A stretch of DNA of 37,921 bases from positions 1 to 37,921 of the forward strand of contig JANYLP010000049.1 of NCBI GenBank assembly GCA_025361445.1, given 5' to 3'. Under the pieces are notes generated by a model, which was not told the origin of the DNA, did no database searches, and saw only the letters and a program-made list of their open reading frames with translations. How positions within the stretch are numbered: position 1 is the stretch's first letter; each line of letters starts with the position of its first letter. Positions 17,470-25,286 of the stretch are shown here, in pieces. The translations under genes and the position numbers were made by a program. Origin of the DNA: Coriobacteriia bacterium (GTDB lineage Bacteria > Actinomycetota > Coriobacteriia > Anaerosomatales > PALSA-660).

Positions 17470-17498
17470 AGTATACGATGGATCCGCGCAGATGCGAC
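17470..17498 (-). promoter_or_regulatory. Candidate parAB promoter
   Basis: On the minus strand TATACT (17470-17475) is a five-of-six match to the -10 consensus. The hexamer 17 bp upstream (GTCGCA, 17493-17498) is a poor -35. The predicted start, near 17463, gives a leader of about 26 bases before parA. The element occupies the 63-bp gap after rsmG. Confidence 0.5.
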
Positions 17499-17500
17499 CC

Positions 17501-18208
17501 CTATGCCAGCGGCTGACGCTGCGCCATACCCGGGCGCCGCGGCAATCTGACCTGCGACTGAGAGAGCTTCTCGTAGATGACGATGCTTCGCTCGACTTCC
17601 GCTCCCGGTACAGACACGCGGCGGGTCGAAGTTCGTCGCATCCCACAGAGTGCCGCCACTCGATCGCCGCGCATGAGCTCCTCGTCGTCGACTCGCCCCT
17701 TCATACAGAGGAGCAGACCACCGAGACGGAGCAGGGGAGACGCGAGCTCAACCAGAGAGGGCAGACTCGAGAGCGCGCGGGCGGTCACCGCCGCGAAGCC
17801 CCCCGGCATCTCGACCGCCAGCTCCTCCGCCCTGATTGGGTGGACCGTGGCTTCCAGGCGCAGCTCCGTCGCTTCGCGCTCAAGGAAGGCTGCCTTCTTC
17901 TTGACCGACTCGACGAGTGCCACCGGGCGACCGCTGAGTACTGCCAGCGGTATCCCGGGGAAGCCCGCCCCGCTCCCGATGTCGGCGAAAGGGCCGGGAG
18001 GGGCCAGCTCCAACGCCGGGCCTGCAGTCAGACTGTCCAAGACGTGCAGCCTGACCGCGTCCTGAGGGTGAATCGATGTCAGGTTCATTGACTCATTGGT
18101 CTCAAGCACTGCCTGCAGGTGCGCACTCAGAGCGCCCGCCTGAGCGCTGCTGAGGACGAGCCCGAGGGCGTCCACCCCTGCCTGAATGGCACTTGTGTAG
18201 GTCTCCAT
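17501..18208 (-). CDS. rsmG: 16S rRNA (guanine-N7)-methyltransferase RsmG
   Basis: A 235-residue Rossmann-fold SAM methyltransferase that modifies G527 of 16S rRNA; loss causes low-level streptomycin resistance in other bacteria. The glycine-rich SAM loop (FADIGSGAGFPGIPLAV) and the C-terminal RRPGMAQRQPL ending are diagnostic. The ATG at 18208 matches the family N terminus. It has no Shine-Dalgarno sequence; a TATCCT on the coding strand ends six bases before it, so a leaderless transcript is possible. A GTG 11 codons upstream is the alternative start. The genomic position between jag and parA is the usual one. Confidence 0.95.
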   Translation of the reverse strand: METYTSAIQAGVDALGLVLSSAQAGALSAHLQAVLETNESMNLTSIHPQDAVRLHVLDSLTAGPALELAPPGPFADIGSGAGFPGIPLAVLSGRPVALVESVKKKAAFLEREATELRLEATVHPIRAEELAVEMPGGFAAVTARALSSLPSLVELASPLLRLGGLLLCMKGRVDDEELMRGDRVAALCGMRRTSTRRVSVPGAEVERSIVIYEKLSQSQVRLPRRPGMAQRQPLA

Positions 18209-18296
18209 ACCCGGAGGATACCGCAACTTTCCGACCCGCACCTTGCGGAGATCGGACCGGGCTCAGATCGGTTCTCCGTGACCGGATGGCCTGCGA

Positions 18297-18312
18297 TGTT
18301 TCACGTGAAACA
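18297..18312. promoter_or_regulatory. parS site 1 (ParB binding)
   Basis: TGTTTCACGTGAAACA is an exact 16-bp palindromic parS, the ParB loading sequence conserved across bacteria. It lies in the 206-bp rsmG-jag gap, about 2.8 kb from oriC1. Confidence 0.97.
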
Positions 18313-18333
18313 CTGCAGTCCCTGAAAACGGAA

Positions 18334-18349
18334 TGTTTCACGTGAAACA
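18334..18349. promoter_or_regulatory. parS site 2 (ParB binding)
   Basis: A second exact TGTTTCACGTGAAACA, 37 bp centre-to-centre from the first, with the palindrome extended by one base on each side. Two adjacent perfect sites should form a strong ParB nucleation point. Confidence 0.97.
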
Positions 18350-18357
18350 TCTCCGGC

Positions 18358-18390
18358 AATGAAACAGGGGACCCGCTGACGGGTCCCCTG
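18358..18390 (-). terminator. Terminator of the rpmH-jag operon
   Basis: An 11-bp perfect stem (18365-18375 with 18380-18390) with a four-base loop is followed, on the minus strand, by TTTCATT. It lies 25 bp after the jag stop. The weak T-tract lowers certainty, but position and stem are convincing. Confidence 0.75.
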
Positions 18391-18414
18391 ACTGAAGAAC
18401 TAGTCTCGTAACGC

Positions 18415-19152
18415 CTACTTCGGCGACACAACCACCGAGCGGGCCGGATCTTCGCCCTCACTGGCGGTCACGACGCGCCTGTCTTCACGCAGGGCCATGT
18501 GTACGAGCCTGCGCTCGTAGCTGGTCATGGGACGCAGCTTGACAGGGCGTCCCTGCCGGACCGCACGGTCAGCGGTCCGCTTGGCCATGTCCTCAACCTT
18601 CTCGCGCCGCCGACTGCGGTAGCCCTCTACGTCAACGACGATCGGATACCTGAAGCCGAGCTGGCGGCTTGTCGCGGCTCCAACCAAAGTCTGAACGGAA
18701 TCGAGCGTCTTACCGTGCCGCCCGATGAGGAGGGCGAGGTCTCCTCCGACGATGTCGAGGATGATCTCCCCGTCGTCACCTTCGTACTCATCGATGGCCG
18801 CCTCGATCCCGAAGCCGGCCAGTATCTGCTGGATGACAGCTACCGCGGTATCGGCGACCTTGTCCAGGTCCTCCTCCGAGAGCTCGGGGGACTCCTGCTC
18901 CACGCGAAGCTCAACCGGCAGCGGCTCCTCTTCCAGGTCTTCTTCGGAATTCTCGCCCGCCTCAATGGCCGCCGCCACGTCCGGCTTCAGCCAGACCCTG
19001 ACAACGGCCGGCTTGCCCGAACCGAACACACCACGGGTCGGGGCCTCTATCACCTCGAACTCGGCGGCGTCAGCCTGAACGCCGAGCTCCTCGAGGGCTG
19101 CGTCGACTGCTTCTTCTATGGAAGGTGCTTCCTTCGTAGTCTCTGTGCGCAT
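18415..19152 (-). CDS. jag: Jag/KhpB RNA-binding protein
   Basis: A 245-residue RNA-binding protein (SpoIIIJ-associated, KhpB). It has an N-terminal Jag_N domain (about 1-55), an acidic linker rich in Glu (about 60-95), a KH domain with the LLIGRHGKTLDSVQ loop (about 125-165), and a C-terminal R3H domain (SYERRLVHMALRED). In streptococci KhpA-KhpB influences cell elongation and division. The ATG at 19152 directly abuts the yidC stop. The order yidC-jag is conserved and the gene ends the operon. Confidence 0.95.
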   Translation of the reverse strand: MRTETTKEAPSIEEAVDAALEELGVQADAAEFEVIEAPTRGVFGSGKPAVVRVWLKPDVAAAIEAGENSEEDLEEEPLPVELRVEQESPELSEEDLDKVADTAVAVIQQILAGFGIEAAIDEYEGDDGEIILDIVGGDLALLIGRHGKTLDSVQTLVGAATSRQLGFRYPIVVDVEGYRSRRREKVEDMAKRTADRAVRQGRPVKLRPMTSYERRLVHMALREDRRVVTASEGEDPARSVVVSPK

Positions 19153-19959
19153 CTATGCGTCAGCCCCTTCTTTGGAGGCGAGGTACCGCTGGGTCAGGAC
19201 CTGCTGTCCGATCTGCCACGCGCTCGACGTCACCCAGTAGATGAGTACCCCAGCCGGAGAGATGAAGCCGAACCAGATCATCATGATCGACATGTACCCG
19301 GCGGTCTTGCGCTGGGTCGGGTCCTTGGTGAGCAGGTACTGGGGCAACCAGGTGCTGAGGGCAAAGAGAGCCACCATGATGACGTACGGAAGAGCGGCCA
19401 ACACTCCGTTCATCATGCCGCCAGCGCCCGGGACGATCGACGACGTGGCGACGGTGCTGGCGACGCCGGCTACGGCGTCCGCCGTCTTGGTTGCCGCAGT
19501 GGAGACGATACCGTAGACCTCACTCGGCGTCTTGGTAATATCTGGAATTATTACCCACCACTGCTTGGCGGCCGCCTGCGCCACCGGCTCGAGCTTCGCG
19601 ATGTGCTGCGGAAGCAGGTCCCTGAGCACTGAGAAGAGCGCGAACAGCAGTGGCATCTGCAGCAGGAGTGGCAGGCACCCGCCGAACGGGTTCACCTTGT
19701 TCTCCTTGTAGAACTTCATCAGCTCTTCTTGCTGCTTCTCCTTGTTGTTCTTGTACTTGTCCTGCAGCGCCTTGATCTTGGGCTGGATCTTCTGCATCTC
19801 GATCATCGACTTCGTCTGCTTCCACACGAGCGGGAAGGTGATGATGCGGAAGACGATGGTCAGCAGGATGATCGCGAAGCCCCAGTCGTGCACAACTCCA
19901 TAGAAGAAGAGGAGCAGCGAGAAGATCAGGTTGAGCAGGCCTTGCCAGAGTTCTCCCAC
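19153..19959 (-). CDS. yidC: Membrane protein insertase YidC/OxaI
   Basis: A 268-residue insertase of the plasma membrane that helps fold and insert membrane proteins alone or with SecYEG. The GTG at 19959 follows GAGGAGGT. Five hydrophobic segments are visible, the first near residues 5-22, and the conserved hydrophilic-groove Arg is in TIVFRIITFPL. The cytoplasmic hairpin (KIQPKIKALQDKYKNNKEKQ) is highly charged. It is the short Gram-positive type without a periplasmic domain and without a lipoprotein Cys. The long Ala/Thr-rich loop between the third and fourth hydrophobic segments is less conserved. Confidence 0.96.
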   Translation of the reverse strand: MGELWQGLLNLIFSLLLFFYGVVHDWGFAIILLTIVFRIITFPLVWKQTKSMIEMQKIQPKIKALQDKYKNNKEKQQEELMKFYKENKVNPFGGCLPLLLQMPLLFALFSVLRDLLPQHIAKLEPVAQAAAKQWWVIIPDITKTPSEVYGIVSTAATKTADAVAGVASTVATSSIVPGAGGMMNGVLAALPYVIMVALFALSTWLPQYLLTKDPTQRKTAGYMSIMMIWFGFISPAGVLIYWVTSSAWQIGQQVLTQRYLASKEGADA

Positions 19960-20023
19960 GTGTCCGGTACCTCCTCTATGGGCCGCATGAGCGGCCCTTA
20001 TCGAGCCGCGGACGGCTCGGCCA

Positions 20024-20284
20024 TCAGTGCTTCCGGAGCGCCTCCGGTACGGGGTCGAATCCCCCGGTGTTCCACGGGTTGCAGCGCGCGATGCGCTTGA
20101 CGGCCAGCCATCCTCCGCGAAGGACACCGAACCGCTCGACAGATGTTAGCGCATACGAGGAGCAGGTCGGGTGAAATCGACACGACCGCGGCAGGCCCGA
20201 AGAGATATATCGCTGATATGCACGGATCAGCGATGACACCAGGCTCACCATGGGTCTTGGCCGGTCAGCGCGAACACCGCTCAT
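20024..20284 (-). CDS. yidD: Membrane protein insertion efficiency factor YidD
   Basis: A small 86-residue protein thought to assist YidC-dependent insertion at the membrane. The [11 protein letters not shown] and [14 protein letters not shown] motifs are diagnostic. The ATG at 20284 begins directly after the rnpA stop. An ATG 11 codons later (20251) fits the family N terminus better but has no ribosome-binding site, so the start is uncertain. The protein sits between rnpA and yidC as in most bacteria. Confidence 0.93.
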   Translation of the reverse strand: MSGVRADRPRPMVSLVSSLIRAYQRYISSGLPRSCRFHPTCSSYALTSVERFGVLRGGWLAVKRIARCNPWNTGGFDPVPEALRKH

Positions 20285-20614
20285 CTACGACACCCCGCCC
20301 GCTTTGAGCGCGGCCTTGAGCGCCCGGTCGAGAGCTTCAGGAGCTGCCGTCGCTGTGGCCGCTCGAGCCACGATCGCTACGTCGAAGGTGTCCCACGGCC
20401 CGTCGCAGCGTCGAACCGCCTCGCGAAGGACGCGTTTGCATCGGTTGCGGACGACGGCACCACCGAGCTTCTTCCCCGCGACGAAGACGACGCGACCCAG
20501 AGGGCCGCGTCGTTCAGGAGTCCGTATGCTGAGTACGAGGACGAGGTCGGTACTGCCGCGCCGGCCTGACTTGAACAGCGCGTCGATCTCGCTCGGAGCC
20601 TTCAGTGTGCGCAT
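20285..20614 (-). CDS. rnpA: Ribonuclease P protein component
   Basis: A 109-residue basic protein that binds RNase P RNA and pre-tRNA leaders. The RNR motif (VVRNRCKRVLREAVRR) and the central Arg-rich helix are intact. The ATG at 20614 has a modest GGGTG site; a GTG nine codons upstream would lengthen it to 118 residues. The Ala-rich C terminus is normal for high-GC species. It is co-transcribed with rpmH. Confidence 0.95.
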   Translation of the reverse strand: MRTLKAPSEIDALFKSGRRGSTDLVLVLSIRTPERRGPLGRVVFVAGKKLGGAVVRNRCKRVLREAVRRCDGPWDTFDVAIVARAATATAAPEALDRALKAALKAGGVS

Positions 20615-20657
20615 CGAGCACACCCGATCACAGACGGCCACGTCGGGCCGTCGGCTC

Positions 20658-20795
20658 TCAGGCGCTCAGGACCTTGCGGCCCTTGCGACGACGGGCAGCG
20701 ATGACCGCGCGGCCACCGGGGGTCGCCATACGGGCACGGAACCCGTGGGTCTTCGCACGCCTGCGGTTGTTCGGCTGAAATGTACGCTTGCTCAT
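20658..20795 (-). CDS. rpmH: 50S ribosomal protein L34
   Basis: A 45-residue basic ribosomal protein, [19 protein letters not shown] at the N terminus, full family length. The ATG at 20795 follows GGAGTG at six bases, which rules out longer in-frame starts. It is the first gene of the minus-strand operon, transcribed away from the origin. Confidence 0.98.
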   Translation of the reverse strand: MSKRTFQPNNRRRAKTHGFRARMATPGGRAVIAARRRKGRKVLSA

Positions 20796-20900
20796 AGTGT
20801 TCACTCCATCCCTTGCGGGAAGGTCGGATGTCGGTACGATCAGGCGCGGGGGAGGATTCGGCGGTGCGCCGACAGCGCCACCCGGGCGCAAAGCCGCACG

Positions 20901-20930
20901 ATTGTATCCTCGGCTCATCTTTGGTGTCAA
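20901..20930 (-). promoter_or_regulatory. Strong promoter of the rpmH operon
   Basis: On the minus strand a perfect TTGACA (20925-20930) is separated by 18 bp from TACAAT (20901-20906), a five-of-six -10. The transcript should begin near 20894, giving a leader of about 100 bases before rpmH. This is the closest match to consensus in the window. Confidence 0.8.
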
Positions 20931-21125
20931 CGAGCAGGGCGCCGATCGGACCCAGGGCCTGCCCCTCTCGGCCCCTTATGACGGTCAGGCTCCACACGGC
21001 AGCGCGCTTCATACCCTATCAATGCCTTTCCGAAGGCCGCGTCACTATTGCCCCGGAAATTGTGGATAGTGTGGAAAACGCAGGATACAGGCGCGTTCAC
21101 CCTGTGGAAAACCCGCGTGGCGTGA

Positions 21126-21154
21126 TTGTTGACCACAGGCCCCTCTGCTAGAAT
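21126..21154 (+). promoter_or_regulatory. Candidate promoter for the GHKL gene-dnaA unit, overlapping a DnaA box
   Basis: An extended -10 TGCTAGAAT (21146-21154) has TTGTTG 17 bp upstream (21126-21131) as a plausible -35. A DnaA-box variant TTGACCACA (21129-21137) overlaps the -35. Transcription would begin near 21161, with a leader of about 450 bases passing through oriC1. Confidence 0.5.
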
Positions 21155-21197
21155 CGGCGGCACCGCGCGGGCTCGGAGTGCGGCGCTCAGAACCTTG

Positions 21198-21531
21198 AAA
21201 ACCCCTGCTCAGAAGGCATGCTCTTGATCGGACACCTTGAGCGCCCTCGTCACTCCCGGGAAGTTATCCACAGCGTTCCGGCTGCGACGGGGGCATCGTC
21301 GTCCCTTATCCACAATCGGGCCTTGTGGAACGGTCTCGGAAAGCCCGTGATGGGTGCGCTACACCCCTTACCTAGCGTTTCGGCTTCGCCGGGTAGTGCG
21401 TGAACGGCATTGTTGTCCACAGGTGTGGAAAGGTCTGTGGACAGACGCGGAAATCCGCTGGTCAGTGGCTCTCATGAGCCTCTCAGTAAGGAGCCGGCTT
21501 GATTGTGGATACGCCCTTGAGCAGGGGTTTT
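21198..21531. repeat. 14-bp inverted repeat bracketing the oriC1 core
   Basis: AAAACCCCTGCTCA (21198-21211) recurs exactly in inverted orientation at 21518-21531, separated by 306 bp that contain both perfect DnaA boxes. Similarity continues past the arms with one indel. The right arm lies 76 bp before the GHKL gene. A related 13-bp version, TGATAGGGGTTTT, lies in oriC2 at 24056-24068. Confidence 0.85.
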
Positions 21532-21607
21532 GTAAAGCCGGATGTTTGGTTGGGTTGTGGATGGAGTCTTGCAGTGTTCCACCGGGGAGAGACGCGAGGG
21601 GGTGTGT

Positions 21608-22399
21608 GTGAAACGGTTCTTTGAAGTCGAAGACGAGCGCGCCGGCATGGTCGAGATCACATCTCTCGGCGAAGCAGCCTCGGCTCCCGGCCGCCAGGCG
21701 GGAGCGCGTATCGCCGTCTATGACGGGCTGATCGCGGCGCCGCGCGTAGAGGAGCTGCTCGCGGACGACCTTGCAGCCGCCATCGAGCAGCTTGCTTCAC
21801 GCACCTACAACCTGGCGTACGAGCGCGGCGGTTCGATCCCTTTCACGATCATCCGTGAGGTGTCAGAGAACCTGATCCATGCCGGATTCCGCGAAGTCGT
21901 AGTCACGATCCTTGATAACGGGGCCACGATCCGCTTCGCGGATCAGGGCCCGGGGATTCCCGACAAAGAGAAGGTCTTCCTCCCCGGCTTCTCGACTGCG
22001 ACCGCCGGGATGAAGCGGATCATCCGCGGCGTCGGGTCGGGACTGCCGATCGTTCGGGAGACCCTTGCGTTCGCTGGGGGGACCATAGAGATAGATGACA
22101 ACCTCGGATCAGGCACGGTCGTGACACTGAGGGCCGCCGCGCCGGACATCCACGAGGATCCGATACCGACGATCGACGTCCCACGTCTGTCGGACCGGCA
22201 GAAGCACACGTTGTCGATCATCCTCGAACAGGGCGCCGTGGGGCCATCCGCCCTGTCGCGTGAACTGGATGTGGGACTGGCCACCGCGCACCGCGACCTC
22301 GCCTTTCTTGAGGACGCGGGGCTCATCGTCGGAGATCAGACAGGAAAGCGCACACTCACCGATCACGGCATTGCGTGTCTTGAGCGGGTGTTCGGATAA
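21608..22399 (+). CDS. GHKL ATPase-winged helix protein of the dnaA unit
   Basis: A 263-residue cytoplasmic protein with no established function known to me. The GTG at 21608 is chosen because AGGGGG precedes it; a GTG two codons upstream is possible. Residues about 60-175 form a GHKL ATP-binding domain: N box in IIREVSENLIHAGF (about 80-93), G1 box FADQGPGIP (about 110), and G2 box GVGSGLPIV (about 141). There is no phosphoacceptor His box, so it resembles an anti-sigma-type or sensor ATPase more than a kinase. Residues about 194-263 form a winged helix-turn-helix (SALSRELDVGLATAHRDLAFLEDAGLI). No membrane segment. It ends 20 bp before dnaA and probably shares its mRNA. A role in origin or dnaA control is inferred from position only. 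Confidence 0.85.
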   Translation: MKRFFEVEDERAGMVEITSLGEAASAPGRQAGARIAVYDGLIAAPRVEELLADDLAAAIEQLASRTYNLAYERGGSIPFTIIREVSENLIHAGFREVVVTILDNGATIRFADQGPGIPDKEKVFLPGFSTATAGMKRIIRGVGSGLPIVRETLAFAGGTIEIDDNLGSGTVVTLRAAAPDIHEDPIPTIDVPRLSDRQKHTLSIILEQGAVGPSALSRELDVGLATAHRDLAFLEDAGLIVGDQTGKRTLTDHGIACLERVFG

Positions 22400-22419
22400 G
22401 TATGGGGGAGGACCGCTTC

Positions 22420-23877
22420 ATGCAGCAGGTCGAAGAGATCGCGTCCGTCGCGCCCGAGGGCGCGGTCGCCGAGCTATGGGAGCAGGCGCTCGCCGTCGTC
22501 AAAGGCGAACTGAGTGAGCTTGTGTTCAAGACGTGGTTCGCCGTGGCTGAGCCGCTCGGCATGGTCGGCTCGGACGTCATCGTCGCTGTACCGAATGCCT
22601 GGGGCCGCGATTGGCTTCGTAACCGCTACTCGGGCCTTCTCGCAGCCGCCCTCTCGGAAGTCTCCGGTGAGCAGATCGGCGTACGCTTCGTCATCCGGGC
22701 ACCGGAAGACCCGTCAGTCAAGCCGCTGACGAAGGACGTCGAGCCGGCGCGGAACGACGACGTGCTGGAGATCCATGAGACACCCGTGGTCATCCAGCCT
22801 GACCAGCACTCCGACGCTGAGCCAACACGCGGCGCGCACGAGATGTCCGGCCTGCGTTCGCGCTACACCTTCGACCGCTTTGTGCCTGGGGATTCGAACC
22901 AGTTGGCCTACGCGTGCGCGCTGGCTGTCGCCGAGACTCCCGCCTACAAGTACAACCCGCTGTTCATCTACGGAGGCTCGGGGCTCGGCAAGACCCACCT
23001 GCTCCAAGCCATCGGCCATTACATCTCGACCTACTATCCACACCTGCGGATCCGCTACATCGACGCTCACCACATGGTCGATGACTTCACCGACTCGATA
23101 CGGTCGAAGAGTATGGAGTCGTTCAGGAAGCGCTATCGCGAGAACGACGTGCTGTTGGTCGACGACATCCAGGGGCTTATCGCGAAGAAGGAGACACAGG
23201 AGGAGTTCTTCCGTACATTCAAATTCCTCCACGACAACCACAAACAGATCGTACTCACATCAGACCGACCCCCCTACGAACTCGAGACGCTGAACGAACG
23301 CCTGATCAGCCGCTTCAATCAGGGGATGATGGCGGATATCAACCCACCCGAGCTGGAGACCCGCGTCGCGATCCTCAAGAAGAAGGTGGAGGCCGAGCCG
23401 GGGATCCCTGTTCCAGAGGAAGTCCTGACGCTCATCGCAGAGCGCGCATCCGGCAATGTGCGTGAACTCGAGGGGGCGCTTCTGCGGGTCCGTGCCTTCG
23501 CGGCCCTCCGTCCCGTGAAGCGCATAACCATTGAAGACGCCCGCGATGTATTGAAGGGGATGTTCCCGGAGCGCACAGTCCGACAGATATCTATACAGAC
23601 GATCCAGAACGAGGTCTGTCGCTACTTCAACCTCTCCAAGGACGACCTGCTCGGCAACAAGCGGTCCCAGAACATCGTCCTACCCCGCCAGATAGCCATG
23701 TATCTGTCCAGGGAGCTGACGGAGCTGTCACTCCCGCGGATCGGCGCCGAGTTCGGCGGCAAGGACCACACCACCGTCATTCACGCTAACTCCAAGATCA
23801 CGAAACTTCTGGGGGAGAAGCGCGAGATACTCAACGATGTGCAGACACTCACCACGGCGATCCGACAGAAGAGCTGA
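22420..23877 (+). CDS. dnaA: Chromosomal replication initiator DnaA
   Basis: A 485-residue AAA+ initiator that binds DnaA boxes and opens the origin. The ATG at 22420 follows GGGGGAGG at eight bases; an ATG at 22402 lies on that very site and has no good site of its own. Domain I (about 1-85) binds helicase-loading partners, a short linker follows, domain III has Walker [10 protein letters not shown] (Lys191) and Walker B VLLVDDIQ, and domain IV carries the DnaA signature ([17 protein letters not shown]). All conserved elements are present. Confidence 0.98.
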   Translation: MQQVEEIASVAPEGAVAELWEQALAVVKGELSELVFKTWFAVAEPLGMVGSDVIVAVPNAWGRDWLRNRYSGLLAAALSEVSGEQIGVRFVIRAPEDPSVKPLTKDVEPARNDDVLEIHETPVVIQPDQHSDAEPTRGAHEMSGLRSRYTFDRFVPGDSNQLAYACALAVAETPAYKYNPLFIYGGSGLGKTHLLQAIGHYISTYYPHLRIRYIDAHHMVDDFTDSIRSKSMESFRKRYRENDVLLVDDIQGLIAKKETQEEFFRTFKFLHDNHKQIVLTSDRPPYELETLNERLISRFNQGMMADINPPELETRVAILKKKVEAEPGIPVPEEVLTLIAERASGNVRELEGALLRVRAFAALRPVKRITIEDARDVLKGMFPERTVRQISIQTIQNEVCRYFNLSKDDLLGNKRSQNIVLPRQIAMYLSRELTELSLPRIGAEFGGKDHTTVIHANSKITKLLGEKREILNDVQTLTTAIRQKS

Positions 23878-23906
23878 GATGCAAGTCCTCGAGCGAGCGT
23901 CAGGCC

Positions 23907-24125
23907 TGTGGAATAGTGTGTGTGTTGCCTGTGGGGAGCCTGTGGGTGGCTCGGTCGGTGTTGTGGGTGGATCCGCCTGCTCCCACAAAGCTCAACAGTT
24001 TCCACATTTCCATCCACACCCCGGTCCCTCGACGGACACACCGCCCGGGCTGGACTGATAGGGGTTTTACACAGAAGTCACAGCACGACGGATACGAATA
24101 CTGATTGAAGAAGAGAAAGACCGTA
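23907..24125. other. oriC: Replication origin part 2 (oriC2) between dnaA and dnaN
   Basis: Degenerate DnaA boxes occur at 23907-23915 (TGTGGAATA), 23998-24006 (GTTTCCACA) and 24010-24018 (CCATCCACA). Repeated TGTGGG elements lie at about 23930, 23941 and 23962. The final stretch, 24056-24125, is the most A+T-rich part and has AAG-type triplets near 24107-24120 that resemble DnaA-trio elements; this is the likelier unwinding site. No convincing dnaN promoter was seen. Confidence 0.65.
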
Positions 24126-24152
24126 AGAGCCGTACAGGGGAAGAGGAAGTCG

Positions 24153-25262
24153 ATGAGATTCACGATCGCCAAGGGCGCTCTGCTGGAGTCACTGAGTGTC
24201 GTCACGAAGGCGTTGTCTTCAAGGACGACCCTGCCGATCATCTCCGGTGTGCTGGTGAACGCAGCTGATGGAGTGATCGTCCTGCAAGCGACAGACCTCG
24301 AGATCTCCATCCGTTCGTCTGTTGCGGCTGACGTAGAGGAGAAAGGCGCTGCTGTTCTCCCCGGACGCCTGCTTGCTGACGTCGTGCGCAATATGCCGGA
24401 CGTGGCCATCAAGATCGAGACCACTTCATTCGACAGGGTCACCATCTCCTGCCGTTCAGAGAAGGCAGGCACCATCTCGTTCGAACTCAGAACCCTCCCC
24501 TCCGATGACTTCCCGCGCTTCCCGGAAGTCGAACCGGACACAACGACCACGGTCTCAGTACAGCAGATCGGGGCGATGGTCAGGCAGGTCGCCCGCGCTG
24601 TGAGCCGTGACGAGGCTCGACCCATCTTCACGGGGATACTGCTCGTCATCGAAGGCGACGACATCCGGATGGTGGCCACCGACTCGTATCGGCTGGCGAT
24701 CAAGTCATCCAAGCTCCCGGCAACCGCTCCGGAGAGGATCGAAGTCGTGATCCCCGCCAAAGCCCTCGAGGAAGTTCCGAAAGTGGCGGGATCGGCTGAA
24801 TTCATGACCATGGGGCTGAGTGCCAACCAGATCGTATTCATCGCAGGCGAGACGACCTACGTGACGCGGCGCATCGAAGGCACCTTCCCGAACTACCGCC
24901 AGCTCGTTCCGGCGGAGGGAACGACCCACATGAGCGTGGATCGTCAGGAGCTGCTCGAAGCGGTCAAGCGCGTGTCGATCCTCGCCCAGCAGAACGCTCC
25001 GATCAGGATGAAGATCGCAGACAGCACACTGACGCTCACCGCGATGACACAAGACGTCGGTGACGCGTCGGAGGATCTCATGGTCGAGACGAGTGGCGAG
25101 CCGTTGGAGATCGCGTTCAACCACGCCTTCCTCACCGCCGCGGCATCATCCTCCGACGACGAGAAACTAGCGTTCCTGGCGACAAGTCCGCTCAAACCCG
25201 GTGTCTTCTCGGCCAAGGGTGACGGCGAGTACACGTACCTCATCATGCCGGTGCGGCCCTAG
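24153..25262 (+). CDS. dnaN: DNA polymerase III sliding clamp (beta subunit)
   Basis: A 369-residue clamp that encircles DNA as a dimer and tethers polymerase III and other clamp-binding proteins. The ATG at 24153 has AGAGGAAG in front and gives the standard N terminus MRFTIAKGALLESL. Three clamp folds are evident, and the C terminus YTYLIMPVRP is the conserved ending that forms part of the partner-binding pocket. Typical length. It follows dnaA after oriC2 and is 24 bp before recF. Confidence 0.98.
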   Translation: MRFTIAKGALLESLSVVTKALSSRTTLPIISGVLVNAADGVIVLQATDLEISIRSSVAADVEEKGAAVLPGRLLADVVRNMPDVAIKIETTSFDRVTISCRSEKAGTISFELRTLPSDDFPRFPEVEPDTTTTVSVQQIGAMVRQVARAVSRDEARPIFTGILLVIEGDDIRMVATDSYRLAIKSSKLPATAPERIEVVIPAKALEEVPKVAGSAEFMTMGLSANQIVFIAGETTYVTRRIEGTFPNYRQLVPAEGTTHMSVDRQELLEAVKRVSILAQQNAPIRMKIADSTLTLTAMTQDVGDASEDLMVETSGEPLEIAFNHAFLTAAASSSDDEKLAFLATSPLKPGVFSAKGDGEYTYLIMPVRP

Positions 25263-25286
25263 GGTCCCCGGGCGGGACGGGAAGCC

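Larger units (their letters stand above)
21061..21564. other. oriC: Replication origin part 1 (oriC1): DnaA-box cluster
   Basis: Two perfect DnaA boxes TTATCCACA lie at 21264-21272 and 21306-21314. One-mismatch boxes are at 21061-21069, 21070-21078, 21103-21111, 21413-21421 and 21504-21512. Two-mismatch boxes are at 21129-21137, 21324-21332, 21436-21444 and 21556-21564. Position between rpmH and dnaA is the usual place for a bacterial origin. The short T-rich stretch near 21525-21550 is a possible unwinding site. The gene-free region 20796-21607 otherwise holds the rpmH promoter and the GHKL gene's promoter; short open frames inside it lack ribosome-binding sites. Confidence 0.9.

Noticed and set aside
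20813-21151. Possible small gene between rpmH and the first DnaA boxes
   Set aside because: It overlaps the rpmH promoter and the DnaA-box cluster and lacks a start signal.
21218-21403. Possible small gene in the oriC1 leader
   Set aside because: No ribosome-binding site, runs through both perfect DnaA boxes, and the peptide has no protein-like pattern.
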